A stretch of 64,000 bases of DNA from an uncultured Fluviicola sp. Its GTDB lineage: Bacteria; Bacteroidota; Bacteroidia; Flavobacteriales; Crocinitomicaceae. Below the pieces are notes generated by a model, which had not been told where the DNA came from, made no database searches, and saw nothing but the letters and a program-made list of their open reading frames with translations. The stretch is taken from contig NZ_CAMLDC010000004.1 in NCBI RefSeq assembly GCF_946478805.1, positions 210,463-274,462 on the forward strand, read 5' to 3'. Positions 33,334 through 43,561 of the stretch are shown here, piece by piece (position 1 is the first letter of the stretch; the number at the start of each line of letters is the position of its first letter). The position numbers and the translations under genes are program-made.

Positions 33334-34134
33334 ATGAGCAAGACAAAAACAGGAGGAGGTTTTTCATCATTAGTTGCCTCATTATCTATTGCAATTGCAT
33401 TAGGAATTGGATTTCTGATCTATTATTTCATTTTAGGGGATCCATCAAACTTCGTTAACGGAGATGTAAACGAACATCCAATTGACGGTAACACACTCGG
33501 TACTGTATATAAAGGAGGTATCATCGTACCTTTCCTAATGGCAGTAAACTTAGTTGTACTTATCTTTTCTGTTGAGCGTTTCATCAGTATTTCCAAGACT
33601 AAAGGTCGTGGTAACATCAACAAATTCGTTGAGGATGTAAAAGAATTGTTGAATTCCAATGACATTCAAGGTGCAATTGAAGAGTGTGACAAACAAAAAG
33701 GATCTTTGGCTAACGTAATCCGTGCCGGATTAGAGAAGTATGAGTCAGTTCAAAAAGACACTACTTTGGATAAAGAGCAAAAATCGGAAATTTTGAAAGC
33801 TGAGATCGAAGAGGCAATTTCATTGGAACTTCCTATGATGTCTAAAAACTTGGTAATTATCTCTACGTGTGTATCCATTGGTACATTGATCGGTTTGATC
33901 GGAACGGTATTGGGGATGATCAAATCATTCCAGGCAATGGGTGCAGGTACTCCGGATACAACAAAACTATCAATTGGTATCTCTGAGGCCTTGATCAATA
34001 CGTTCTTAGGTATCTTCGCTTCTACATTGGCTACTGTTATGTACAACTTCTTTAACACGAAGATTGATCAAATGACACATGCAATGGATGAGGCAGGTTT
34101 TGCTATCGTTCAAAACTTCAACGCTAATAACTAA
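33334..34134 (+). CDS. exbB: MotA/TolQ/ExbB proton channel family protein
   Basis: 266 aa. Membrane helices near 12-32, 62-84, 175-200 and 215-240, with a cytoplasmic helical region between the second and third, and the family segment G-T-L-I-G-L-I-G-T-V-L-G-M-I in the third. With ExbD it forms the inner-membrane proton channel that energises TonB. First gene of an exbB-exbD-exbD-tonB operon with gaps of 32, 15 and 2 bases. Confidence 0.95.
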   Translation: MSKTKTGGGFSSLVASLSIAIALGIGFLIYYFILGDPSNFVNGDVNEHPIDGNTLGTVYKGGIIVPFLMAVNLVVLIFSVERFISISKTKGRGNINKFVEDVKELLNSNDIQGAIEECDKQKGSLANVIRAGLEKYESVQKDTTLDKEQKSEILKAEIEEAISLELPMMSKNLVIISTCVSIGTLIGLIGTVLGMIKSFQAMGAGTPDTTKLSIGISEALINTFLGIFASTLATVMYNFFNTKIDQMTHAMDEAGFAIVQNFNANN

Positions 34135-34166
34135 TATCCGTAATTTACGGTATAAAACATTAAGGA

Positions 34167-34853
34167 ATGGCAGACATTAAAACACCCAAAGGATCCCCAT
34201 CCATCGACATGACGCCGATGGTGGATTTGGCTTTCCTCTTGGTTACTTTCTTCATGCTTGCAGCTACATTCCGTACAGATGAACCAGTTGAGGTTTCTAT
34301 TCCATCGTCCATCGGAGAAAAAGATATCCCCGAAAAGACGCTGGTATTAGTGACTGTTGATAAAGGAGGTCGCATTTTCTTTTCCTGTTCAGGAGAAGAA
34401 GTTCGTAAAAAAGTAGTCACTCAAATGGCTGCTAAATACAAGGTTCCGTTGAGCGAAGCTAATGTGAAGGAATTCGCAAGAATTACAAGTATTGGATGCT
34501 CCATGAGCCAACTTCCACAATATCTTTCATTGGACGGCGAAGGAAGAAAGAATTTCCCTACAGAAACTGGGATTCCTTCTGACAGTTTGCACAATGAATT
34601 AAAAGACTGGATCAATTTCGCAAACCGCGAAATGCTGGATTACGGGAAGAAGACCTTTGAGGAGGAAAGTTCGAAGCAAAGTAAAAATCAACCGCCATTA
34701 AAGGCAGATGATTATAAACCAAAGTTTGTTTTGAAAGCGGCAATGGATGCGGAATATGTGCGTGTGAAAAACGCTATTGAGACCTTCCGCGACCTGAATT
34801 TGAACAACTTGAATTTTGTTACTTCGCAAGAAGCACAACCATTAGTTAAATAA
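34167..34853 (+). CDS. exbD: ExbD/TolR family biopolymer transporter (1)
   Basis: 228 aa. The N-terminus has IDMTPMVDLAFLLVTFFML, in which the Asp of MVDLAF is the proton-carrying residue of the single helix. The periplasmic part is about 190 residues, longer than in E. coli ExbD, as is usual for Bacteroidota, and contains a charged helix FEEESSKQSKNQPP. It pairs with the ExbB upstream and a second ExbD downstream. Confidence 0.95.
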   Translation: MADIKTPKGSPSIDMTPMVDLAFLLVTFFMLAATFRTDEPVEVSIPSSIGEKDIPEKTLVLVTVDKGGRIFFSCSGEEVRKKVVTQMAAKYKVPLSEANVKEFARITSIGCSMSQLPQYLSLDGEGRKNFPTETGIPSDSLHNELKDWINFANREMLDYGKKTFEEESSKQSKNQPPLKADDYKPKFVLKAAMDAEYVRVKNAIETFRDLNLNNLNFVTSQEAQPLVK

Positions 34854-34868
34854 TATAACAAGAATAAG

Positions 34869-35504
34869 ATGGCAGAATTAGCACAAGATGACGGCGGCGG
34901 CAAAAAAGGCGGTAAAAAACGTCCTAAGAAAGGCCCTGCACGTATCGATATGACTCCCATGGTGGATTTAGGTTTCTTGTTGTTGACTTTCTTCGTGTTG
35001 ACTTCAACATTTGCGAAACCGAAAGTGATGAGCTTGGCATATCCTGCGAAAGAAAAGGACATTACTGAACCAGCTCCACCCGTTAACAATGCGATTACGT
35101 TCATTGTTTCCGATGACCGTTTGTTTTATTACGAAGGGGAGTTTTACCCAGAAGGGAATGCAAAAGGAAAACCTGCAACCCAATTAACAGAAACGGATTT
35201 TGGTCCAACCGGAATTCGTAAATTGCTTGCAGATGGGAACAAATTCGTTTTACGAAAAAAAGTAGAGCTGGACGCAAAATTGCAAAAGAATCAAATAGCT
35301 GATTCAATTTACGATAAAGAATTGAATGATGCGAAAAGAGACAATAAAGCGTTGAAAGTCCTGGTTAAAACAGATATGAAGGCCAAGACCAGGAACTTCA
35401 TTGATGTTATTGATGAACTGTACATCGCATCCATCGGGGTGATTGCTCCGGTAGATATCATGAACAGCGAACAGGCATTGTTAGACAAAGCATTAAATAA
35501 ATAA
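34869..35504 (+). CDS. exbD: ExbD/TolR family biopolymer transporter (2)
   Basis: 211 aa. A Gly/Lys-rich cytoplasmic N-terminus (GGGKKGGKKRPKKG) precedes the single helix with IDMTPMVDLGFLLLTFFVL; the key Asp is present. The periplasmic domain holds KEKDITEPAPPVNNA and a Lys-rich helix. Two different ExbD genes behind one exbB is the common Bacteroidota layout and probably forms a hetero-dimer in the channel pore. Confidence 0.95.
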   Translation: MAELAQDDGGGKKGGKKRPKKGPARIDMTPMVDLGFLLLTFFVLTSTFAKPKVMSLAYPAKEKDITEPAPPVNNAITFIVSDDRLFYYEGEFYPEGNAKGKPATQLTETDFGPTGIRKLLADGNKFVLRKKVELDAKLQKNQIADSIYDKELNDAKRDNKALKVLVKTDMKAKTRNFIDVIDELYIASIGVIAPVDIMNSEQALLDKALNK

Positions 35505-35506
35505 TT

Positions 35507-36367
35507 ATGTTAATAACAATCGTAATTCTAATAGTGGCAGGTATTTCGTTATACGAGTACTTAAGCTCTAAGAACTGGCAACAGGTAACTTCTGTGGAAC
35601 GTAATGATATCGTATTTGAAGACCGCAACCACGAATATGGCGCGTATCAGATCCGAACCAATTATAGCCGCAACCTGATACTTGTAATGGCCGGTGTGAT
35701 CCTGTTCATTGGAACGACTTTCGGGATTTATAAGTTGATTATGAATCTTCCTACGGAAAAACCAAAAGAAATTCCTTTGGATCTGACAGCATTTGCTGTG
35801 GATGCACCTTTAGACGAAGAGATTATCGAACCCTTGGAACCGGAAATTCCACCGATGGAAAAGACCATTCAGTTCTTACCTCCTGTGGTAACGGATGACG
35901 AAGTGACTACTCCTCCTCCTACTCAGGCTGACTTGGACGAAACAAAAGCTTCCAATACAACTAATGAGAACGAAGGTGATCCATTTGCGAAAGTAGATCC
36001 GACTCCTCCAAAACCGAAAGAAGAAAAGGTTGAGAAAAAAGAAGAGATCATTTATGATTTCGTTGATGAACCGGCGGATTTCCCCGGAGGTCGTGCAGCG
36101 TTGTTGAAATACTTGAGCGAGAATATCCGCTACCCGCAAGTGGCTCAGGAAATGGGGATTCAAGGAAAATGTTACCTGACTTTCGTCGTGAGTGAGAATG
36201 GTTATATCTCCAACGTGAAATTGAAAAAAGGGGTAACTGATTGTCCTGAGTGTGACGCGGAAGCAATTCGCGTTGTAAAAGGGATGCCGAAATGGACTCC
36301 GGGAAAGAATAATGGAAAGGCAGTTAATAGTGTCTTCTCTCTTCCTGTAACCTATAAATTGAATTAA
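35507..36367 (+). CDS. tonB: Energy transducer TonB
   Basis: 286 aa. Two hydrophobic segments (about 1-18 and 56-76), a Pro/Glu-rich periplasmic spacer (IEPLEPEIPPMEK to PKPKEEKVEKK) and a TonB C-terminal domain with DFPGG, GIQGKCYLTFVV, D-C-P-E-C-D and MPKWTPGKNNGK. Unlike the triplet at 27.5-30.8 kb it keeps a membrane anchor and a spacer long enough to span the periplasm. The start is 2 bases after the exbD stop. Confidence 0.93.
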   Translation: MLITIVILIVAGISLYEYLSSKNWQQVTSVERNDIVFEDRNHEYGAYQIRTNYSRNLILVMAGVILFIGTTFGIYKLIMNLPTEKPKEIPLDLTAFAVDAPLDEEIIEPLEPEIPPMEKTIQFLPPVVTDDEVTTPPPTQADLDETKASNTTNENEGDPFAKVDPTPPKPKEEKVEKKEEIIYDFVDEPADFPGGRAALLKYLSENIRYPQVAQEMGIQGKCYLTFVVSENGYISNVKLKKGVTDCPECDAEAIRVVKGMPKWTPGKNNGKAVNSVFSLPVTYKLN

Positions 36368-36386
36368 TTTATTTATTCTTAAATAG

Positions 36387-36417
36387 TCCCCCTCTGCTCA
36401 GCCGAGGGGGATTTTTT
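36387..36417 (+). terminator. Terminator or attenuator after tonB
   Basis: An 8-bp GC-rich stem (TCCCCCTC, 36387-36394, with 36404-36411) followed by six T. The next gene starts 8 nt beyond the T run, so readthrough would set the level of the downstream genes. Confidence 0.85.
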
Positions 36418-36425
36418 GTATTAAT

Positions 36426-36635
36426 ATGTATAAAAACGTCACATATATCGTTGCAGCATTCATGGTAATCATGTGCCTTATCTTTAGTTACTACCTGCTG
36501 TTCACTGATATTCTACTGAATAAAGGATTGTATGGCTTCAAACGCAATTTGTTTGTTGTCATTCTGCTGGTATATGCTTCATACCGGTCGTTCCGCTTAT
36601 ACACCGAAATAAAAAAAGACAGAGCACAAAAATAA
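36426..36635 (+). CDS. Small two-helix membrane protein, 69 aa
   Basis: Two membrane helices (about 7-28 and 43-58), a short loop with NKGLYGFKRN and a basic cytoplasmic tail KKDRAQK. It lies 4 nt before the PstS-like gene, so the two are co-transcribed. I know no function; its position next to an Exb/TonB cluster suggests an envelope role. Confidence 0.7.
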   Translation: MYKNVTYIVAAFMVIMCLIFSYYLLFTDILLNKGLYGFKRNLFVVILLVYASYRSFRLYTEIKKDRAQK

Positions 36636-36639
36636 GATT

Positions 36640-37542
36640 ATGAAAAAGCTTGTTATTTTAGGTTCAATCCTTGTTTTGGGAATTCAGTTTTCATGCAATA
36701 CCAATCAAACACCCGACGATACTCCTCGCCGCGGAAAGAAAACCATGTACCTGGATGAATCTTTTAAACCGTTCATCAAAACCGCTTCCGAGGTATTCAC
36801 GGGTATCTATCCCGACGCTGAATTGAACCTGGTTTACACCAGCGAATCCAATGCAATGAAAGCCTTGTCGGAAGGAACGGCAAGAACCATCTTCACAGGA
36901 CGGGATTATACCAAAGAAGAAAAGAAATATTTAAGATCCCGCAACATAACCGTTAACTCTGAAATCATTGCCCACGATGCAATAACCTTTATTGTCAACC
37001 TTGGAAATACGGACACCCTGCTTACTCAAAATCAAATCCGGGATTTGCTGACAGGGAAAAGTACTGTGTGGCCAAATTCTCAAAAACCGATCGAAGTTGT
37101 GTTTGACCGGGTTCAATCCGCCAATTTCAATTTCATGCTCAATTGGATCGGTTCGGATTTCGGAAAACAAATTCACGCAGCCAAAAACACCGAAGACCTG
37201 ATCCAGTATGTTCAAGATAATCCGAATACTTTGGGTGTGATCGGATATAACTTCTTAAGTGATTTTGATGATCCGGAAGTCAAAACGAGATCCAAAAAAA
37301 TCCGGGTTGTCGGAATCCAAGGAAATGACAACTATTACTGGAGGCCGAATAAAGCAAATATCATGGAGAAAAAATACCCGTTCCGCAGGTCGATCTGGGC
37401 AATCAATTCCGGAGCACCCGATGGATTGAACACAGGTTTCGTAACCTTCCTGAGCGGCCGACAGGGTCAATTGCTATTGGAAAAATGTGAACTTGGTCCG
37501 GGAAAAGGAACTCCAAGGGAAATCAACTTTGTAACTGAGTAG
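36640..37542 (+). CDS. PstS-like phosphate-type substrate-binding lipoprotein
   Basis: 300 aa. A lipoprotein-type signal peptide ends at Cys19 (QFSC, a loose lipobox). The rest is a type II periplasmic binding protein of the PstS group: E-S-N-A-M-K-A-L near 70, DAITFIVN near 110, QIRDLLTGK, W-x-N and a late IWAINSGAPDGLN. No ABC permease or ATPase genes are near; instead it follows an Exb/TonB operon and precedes a TPR gene, an arrangement recurrent in Bacteroidota. It may bind phosphate or a similar anion for TonB-linked transport (inference). Confidence 0.88.
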   Translation: MKKLVILGSILVLGIQFSCNTNQTPDDTPRRGKKTMYLDESFKPFIKTASEVFTGIYPDAELNLVYTSESNAMKALSEGTARTIFTGRDYTKEEKKYLRSRNITVNSEIIAHDAITFIVNLGNTDTLLTQNQIRDLLTGKSTVWPNSQKPIEVVFDRVQSANFNFMLNWIGSDFGKQIHAAKNTEDLIQYVQDNPNTLGVIGYNFLSDFDDPEVKTRSKKIRVVGIQGNDNYYWRPNKANIMEKKYPFRRSIWAINSGAPDGLNTGFVTFLSGRQGQLLLEKCELGPGKGTPREINFVTE

Positions 37543-37612
37543 AAAGGGTTGAAACAGTTCAAAAGTTCAAAACAAAAGCCAAATTTGAACCAATTGAACC
37601 TTTTAACCCTTT
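37543..37612 (+). other. Long AT-rich hairpin after the PstS-like gene
   Basis: Arms AAAGGGTT (37543-37550) and AACCCTTT (37605-37612) enclose further pairing words, GTTCAAAAGTTCAAA against TTTGAACCAATTGAAC. It begins directly at the stop codon and has no clean U tract, so it may stabilise the 3' end or block readthrough into the TPR gene. Confidence 0.6.
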
Positions 37613-37761
37613 GAACAATTGACATATCACTTCAATCAATAAAGCACACATTCAAGTCGATTAAAATGAAATAATCGTTAAGAAACGATACAGTTTAATC
37701 AGTTTGTACTAATTTGGCAAAGGAATTGTAATGCATCAATACGTTGAAAAGACAAAATAAC

Positions 37762-39375
37762 ATGAACAAGTTAAAACTATTCGTTTTTGCACTAAGTTTA
37801 GGAACAGTCGCACAGGCTCAAACATTGCAAGACGCAAACAAGAAAACGGAAAACGAGCGCTATGATTTGGCTCGTAAGGAGTATCAAAAATTAATTCAAG
37901 TTGATCCGACCAGCGTGGAGAACGCATTCTTTTTCGGGAATTTCTATGCATTGATCGGGGAAAAGGATTCCGCTATCACTTTATGGAGAAAAGCCGGCTC
38001 CATCAACCTGGAAGACAAGTTGGGAATGGTTTCTGCTGCGAAAGCACTTTACTTCTCGGGAGATACTACAACAGCCGGTCAACAATTTTGTGAGATCATC
38101 AAAAAGACAAAACGCAAAAATCCTCAGGTTCTTCACCGAATTGCAGAAACATATGCAACGGGTCCGATAAAAAACCTGAAAATGGCAGAAACATATCTGC
38201 GTGATGTCGTTCGTTTGGATCCGAAAAATTTGGATGCATATGTTTTGTTGGGAGATGTATTATTGGCTCAAAGCAGTTCAAATGCTACAGCTGCGACGGA
38301 ACAATACAACAACGCTTTGGCGATTGATCCGAATAATGCACGTGTAATTGTTCGTAAGGCTCAAATTTACCAACGTGTTCAAAACTACAAATTGGCAAAT
38401 GACGAGTACAAAAAAGCACAAGCTGCTGATCCGAACTACGCACCTGCTTATAGAGAAAACGCAGAATTAAATATGCTTTTTGATCAATACGCAGCTGCAA
38501 TTGAGTGTTGGGAGAAGTACTTGAAATTGAATGACACGGACGAAGCTCGTTACCGTTATGCTAGTTCATTGTTCGGTGCAAAAAAGTACTGTGAAGCTTT
38601 ACCTCAAATTGAAAAGATTGAGAAGAATGGCTTTGTAAACCTGTACACGAAACGTATGTTATTCTATTCATTGTATGAGTGCAATGAAGCTGCTGACAGC
38701 TTACAATATGTTCGCGCGTTGAGTGAAAGTGACAATTTCCTGAAAATTTCCCCGAAAGAAAAAATCATTTCAATTGACTACAAATATCGTGGATTGATCT
38801 ACGACAAATTGGGTCAGGAAGAAAAGACAATCGAGCAATATTATTTAGCCGCTGGAATTGATACTGCAAAAGCTGCCGAATACCTTACGGATATCGCGAA
38901 ATTGTACTCAGAGAAGAAAAACTATCCGAAGTTGATTGAGGTTTACACTAAGAAAATGGACCAATATCCTTCCAAAATGCAAGCTATCGAATATTATGAC
39001 TTTGGTAGAGCGTATTACTTCGGTCCAAAAGACTATAAAATGGCAGACTCTATCTTTGGTCGTTTGGTGGCTACTTCTCCTACTTTCCCTGGAGGGCACT
39101 TTTGGCAAGCAAGAGCACGTGTTCAATTAGACATTAACACGAAACCTAAAGCATATTTGGCAAAAGATCAATATGAAAGTTTCTTAGCGGCTCTTACTCC
39201 TGAAGACATTGCTTCCGGTTCGTATAAGTCATATATGATTGAAGCGTCAAAATACCTGGGAGATTATTATGTGAACTCTCCTATGAAGGATAAAGTAAAG
39301 GCAGATGAGATGTGGAACAAGGTTTTGGAATTGGATCCGAATGACGCACAAGCTAAAGCTTACTTCAAGAAGTAA
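37762..39375 (+). CDS. Secreted TPR-repeat protein
   Basis: 537 aa from the ATG at 37762, which opens the signal peptide MNKLKLFVFALSLGTVAQAQ; a TTG 18 bases upstream is unlikely. It contains many tetratricopeptide units (for example DAYVLLGDVLLAQ, YNNALAIDPNNARV, YKKAQAADPNYAPA, MWNKVLELDPNDAQA), covering nearly the whole mature protein. It should be a periplasmic scaffold. It is the last gene of the Exb/TonB neighbourhood and has a strong terminator. Confidence 0.88.
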   Translation: MNKLKLFVFALSLGTVAQAQTLQDANKKTENERYDLARKEYQKLIQVDPTSVENAFFFGNFYALIGEKDSAITLWRKAGSINLEDKLGMVSAAKALYFSGDTTTAGQQFCEIIKKTKRKNPQVLHRIAETYATGPIKNLKMAETYLRDVVRLDPKNLDAYVLLGDVLLAQSSSNATAATEQYNNALAIDPNNARVIVRKAQIYQRVQNYKLANDEYKKAQAADPNYAPAYRENAELNMLFDQYAAAIECWEKYLKLNDTDEARYRYASSLFGAKKYCEALPQIEKIEKNGFVNLYTKRMLFYSLYECNEAADSLQYVRALSESDNFLKISPKEKIISIDYKYRGLIYDKLGQEEKTIEQYYLAAGIDTAKAAEYLTDIAKLYSEKKNYPKLIEVYTKKMDQYPSKMQAIEYYDFGRAYYFGPKDYKMADSIFGRLVATSPTFPGGHFWQARARVQLDINTKPKAYLAKDQYESFLAALTPEDIASGSYKSYMIEASKYLGDYYVNSPMKDKVKADEMWNKVLELDPNDAQAKAYFKK

Positions 39376-39398
39376 TTTCTGAAATAAATAGATATTAG

Positions 39399-39430
39399 AA
39401 TCCCTTCCGTTTCGGCGGAGGGGATTTTTT
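39399..39430 (+). terminator. Terminator of the TPR gene
   Basis: An 11-bp stem with one G-T pair (AATCCCTTCCG with CGGAGGGGATT type arms, 39399-39426) followed by a T tract, 24 nt after the stop codon. Confidence 0.9.
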
Positions 39431-39474
39431 GTTTTATGCAATCGAAGAGTACCATTCTCAATTCATCGGTATCC

Positions 39475-39835
39475 TTCCTCCCACTTTTATCCCCCTCTCA
39501 AGGGCGATTGACTAGTAAACAGCACAAAGCTCATTTATCGGATCAATCTTACTTTTTGGCATCGCCCCAAAAAGTAACAAAAAGGTCTAGGCCTGTACTA
39601 AAGAATCTGCAAACTACGGGGCTTTACACGAAAGCATTCGAAACTTGTCCGCCCCCTAAGGCGGTTCGGACTTCAAACAAAGAATGCTTTTTTTCGCTCC
39701 ATTCCCTTGTTTGCTAAGATTCTTCGCGTAAGGGCCCTTTATTCTGATCCTCTTTCAATTGTGAAAAACAAGTGTGCCTTATAGTAGGAAATCACCCTCC
39801 AAAGGGTCCAAAGGGGGAGGACAAATGTGGTGGAT
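39475..39835. repeat. About 360-bp imperfect inverted-repeat intergenic element
   Basis: Nested arms pair across the element: AAGAATCTGCAAAC (39601-39614) with 39709-39724, AAAGCATTC (39631-39639) with 39682-39690, and GTCCG (39647-39651) with 39667-39671. Weaker pairing continues outward to about 39475 and 39835, including a shared GGATCA. A separate local hairpin TTACTTTTTGG/CCAAAAAGTAA starts near 39549. The open frame here has no coding character. It looks like a MITE-like or structured-RNA dispersed repeat. Confidence 0.65.
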
Positions 39836-39844
39836 GTCTATGCA

Positions 39845-39880
39845 ATAAAAAAGCCCGGTTCCATTTACGAAACCGGGCTT
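39845..39880 (-). terminator. Terminator of the 268-aa secreted protein gene
   Basis: A perfect 10-bp stem AAGCCCGGTT/AACCGGGCTT (39851-39860 with 39871-39880); the minus-strand transcript then enters a U run. Confidence 0.9.
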
Positions 39881-39922
39881 CATACAAAGTTTTTAACTAT
39901 TTAAAAATAGTTGAAGCTTTTT

Positions 39923-40729
39923 CTATTTCTTTCCTATTGTCATCGCTTCATTCCATCTCAAAGGAATAATTGCTTTGTCCATTTTTGTTTGTGTGCTTTC
40001 CTGGAAAACGTCATTGAACATCAACCACATTTCCACCATTTGCATGTCATTCTTGGAACCACCTTCCATTTTTGCCCAACCAGCTGTAATCGATTCTGTT
40101 TTTCCTTTTTCGATCGGAACTACATCTGCTTTTGATTTAACAGTTGCATATACATTTCCGTCCGGCATTCTCATGGACATTTTTGCAGGCGAAGCAAAAC
40201 CGATTCCTTCACCGTTATAAGTCACATTGAATTTCACTTCTGTTTTCGCAGTTGTTTTGGATGAATTCACCAAAACCACTTTAAAATTACCTGCAACAAA
40301 TTCATTGGAAGCGATCGGTAATTTAAACTCAGGAGATTTGGTAGCCTCTTTCAAAGTTACTTTGTGAAAACCGTTGCATACAAAATTGAACGAACGTGCG
40401 TCATTCAGTTTATCACCTGTTGCTTTCAATACCCGCTTCTTGCTGTCGTAAGGTGCAATCAACAATTTATCTTCCTTAAAACTCAATGGTTTTCCGCCCA
40501 TTTCAAACTTCCCTTCTTCCGGAACATACAAAACCCAATCACTTGTTTTATTGGTAATTGTCATTCTGAATTTAACTTCTTTCGGAAGTGCAACAATGTT
40601 GTCGATTTCTACTTTGTAAGTATCTGTCTCAAAAGTAGTGTCCGTGTAAAACACTTTTTCATATTGTCCGAAAACAGTTCCGGACAGAGCCATGCTTCCA
40701 AGGAAACCTGCCATCATTAATACTTTCAT
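39923..40729 (-). CDS. Secreted protein of unknown function, 268 aa
   Basis: Signal peptide MKVLMMAGFLGSMALSGTVFGQ, then a domain built from beta-strands (YKVEIDNIVALPKEVKFRMTITN, then FKVVLVNSS and TEVKFNVTYNGEG) that looks like one or two immunoglobulin-like sandwiches. There is no lipobox and no T9SS tail, so it is probably periplasmic. Family not recognised. It is a single-gene unit with a TAAGTTTG -7 box 23 nt upstream and its own terminator. Confidence 0.7.
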   Translation of the reverse strand: MKVLMMAGFLGSMALSGTVFGQYEKVFYTDTTFETDTYKVEIDNIVALPKEVKFRMTITNKTSDWVLYVPEEGKFEMGGKPLSFKEDKLLIAPYDSKKRVLKATGDKLNDARSFNFVCNGFHKVTLKEATKSPEFKLPIASNEFVAGNFKVVLVNSSKTTAKTEVKFNVTYNGEGIGFASPAKMSMRMPDGNVYATVKSKADVVPIEKGKTESITAGWAKMEGGSKNDMQMVEMWLMFNDVFQESTQTKMDKAIIPLRWNEAMTIGKK

Positions 40730-40752
40730 AGGTTATAAATTTAATTTTTTGC

Positions 40753-40760
40753 CAAACTTA
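40753..40760 (-). promoter_or_regulatory. -7 promoter element (TAAGTTTG) of the 268-aa protein gene
   Basis: Perfect TAnnTTTG on the minus strand with a 23-nt leader. No good -33 element. Confidence 0.45.
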
Positions 40761-41004
40761 CCAAATTCGTGCCAATCAACCCACCGCAACATCCCGTTTC
40801 ACAGAATTCAATTGCGTAATCACCTTAAAAACACGCCTCTAGATTCACTAAATTCTCACACCCTACCGTTAAATAAGGCATTTCAACAGATAAAATTCTT
40901 TTGAAAAAAGGTATTCAAAGTATTATTAGATTAGAATATAGTAAAACCAAAAAGGCCTATTGGATTTACGTTTAGCTAGATAATAAACTTAAAAAAACCA
41001 AATC

Positions 41005-41862
41005 ATGGTACTTACACTTTCAATCATGTCAATCATCGTAGCTTTCTCGCTCTATGATTATTTCTCTTCCAGATCCTGGCAAGCAGTGACTTCGAAAGAG
41101 CGCAACGAAACCGTATTCGAAAATCGGAACAAAGAATACGGAGCATACAAAAATCGCAACGATTATGACAAACGTCTCATCCTGATATTTTTAGGATTCA
41201 CAGTCGGAGTCGGTGCATTATGGGGAGCTTCCAACTTGTTCAGACCATTGGAACAGAGAAAAGATCCGACTTTAATTACGGAAAATATTACTGAGTTATT
41301 TAAGGATGATAAAGTAGTTGAAATTCCTCAGCCGGAAATAATCGAACAACCTGCAGCTCAATCTTTAGCAGACATCACAGAATTCCGTGAAATTGTTGCT
41401 TCAGATTTGCCTGACATTCCACCTGTTGAAATTGTGAATCCTGAAACACCTGTTGGAACTCAAACTCAAAAGGGAACAGGAGATATTTGGACGAATCCCG
41501 TAATCACAACAATTGGAACAGGAACTGGTGGCGGCACGCCTCCTCCTCCACCAACTGGCGATCCAATAGACATTGTCGATGAACCGGCTTTATTTCCTGG
41601 AGGAATGGATGCATTACGCAAATATATTGCAGATAACATTGAACTGGATATGATTGATGGAACAGCTAAAGTCTATTTGAAATTTATAGTGGATACGGAC
41701 GGAGGTATTTCAACCGTAATGGTTACGAAATCTTCCGATGATTGCAAATCATGTGAAAAAGCAGCGATCAAAGTTGTCAAAGGGATGCCAAAATGGACTC
41801 CGGGAAAAGTAAATGGTGAGCCGGTAAGAAGTTATTATAGACTTCCTATCAATATCAAATAA
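41005..41862 (+). CDS. Energy transducer TonB (second)
   Basis: 285 aa, related to the TonB at 35.5 kb from the first residue: hydrophobic start, then S-R-S-W-Q-A-V-T-S-K-E-R-N-E-T-V-F-E-N-R-N, second helix near 58-76, a spacer of about 110 residues with Pro and Thr, and a TonB C-terminal domain with LFPGGMDAL, D-C-K-S-C-E and MPKWTPGKVNG. It stands alone with no exb genes of its own and may share the upstream ExbBD complex. A weak TACGTTTA box is at 40967-40974. Confidence 0.9.
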   Translation: MVLTLSIMSIIVAFSLYDYFSSRSWQAVTSKERNETVFENRNKEYGAYKNRNDYDKRLILIFLGFTVGVGALWGASNLFRPLEQRKDPTLITENITELFKDDKVVEIPQPEIIEQPAAQSLADITEFREIVASDLPDIPPVEIVNPETPVGTQTQKGTGDIWTNPVITTIGTGTGGGTPPPPPTGDPIDIVDEPALFPGGMDALRKYIADNIELDMIDGTAKVYLKFIVDTDGGISTVMVTKSSDDCKSCEKAAIKVVKGMPKWTPGKVNGEPVRSYYRLPINIK

Positions 41863-41887
41863 ATCAAAAATCCTTTCTTCATAATCG

Positions 41888-41923
41888 AAAAGGGTGGGTA
41901 TGCTTCGGCTGCTCACCTTTTTT
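41888..41923 (+). terminator. Terminator of the second tonB
   Basis: AAAGG(G)TGGG pairs with a GCTCACCTTT type arm around a loop containing TTCGG, followed by a T run, about 26 nt after the stop. Confidence 0.7.
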
Positions 41924-41983
41924 GTTTGTGGGACTTCGAACTTCCTTAATTCTAAAATTTTAGGAAGTTTATTTCAATAAAAA

Positions 41984-42013
41984 TTGGATAAAAAAATAAA
42001 AACCGTACCTTTG
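41984..42013 (+). promoter_or_regulatory. Promoter of atpD-atpC
   Basis: TTG (41984-41986), 19 nt, TACCTTTG (42006-42013), with a 35-nt leader before atpD. Confidence 0.75.
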
Positions 42014-42024
42014 CGCCAAATTAA

Positions 42025-43551
<1,527 letters not shown>

Positions 43552-43561
43552 ATAGACGAAA

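Noticed and set aside
39436..39717. 93-codon open frame in the inverted-repeat element
   Set aside because: The sequence is explained by nested palindromes; the translation is low in structure and begins inside the T tract area of a terminator.
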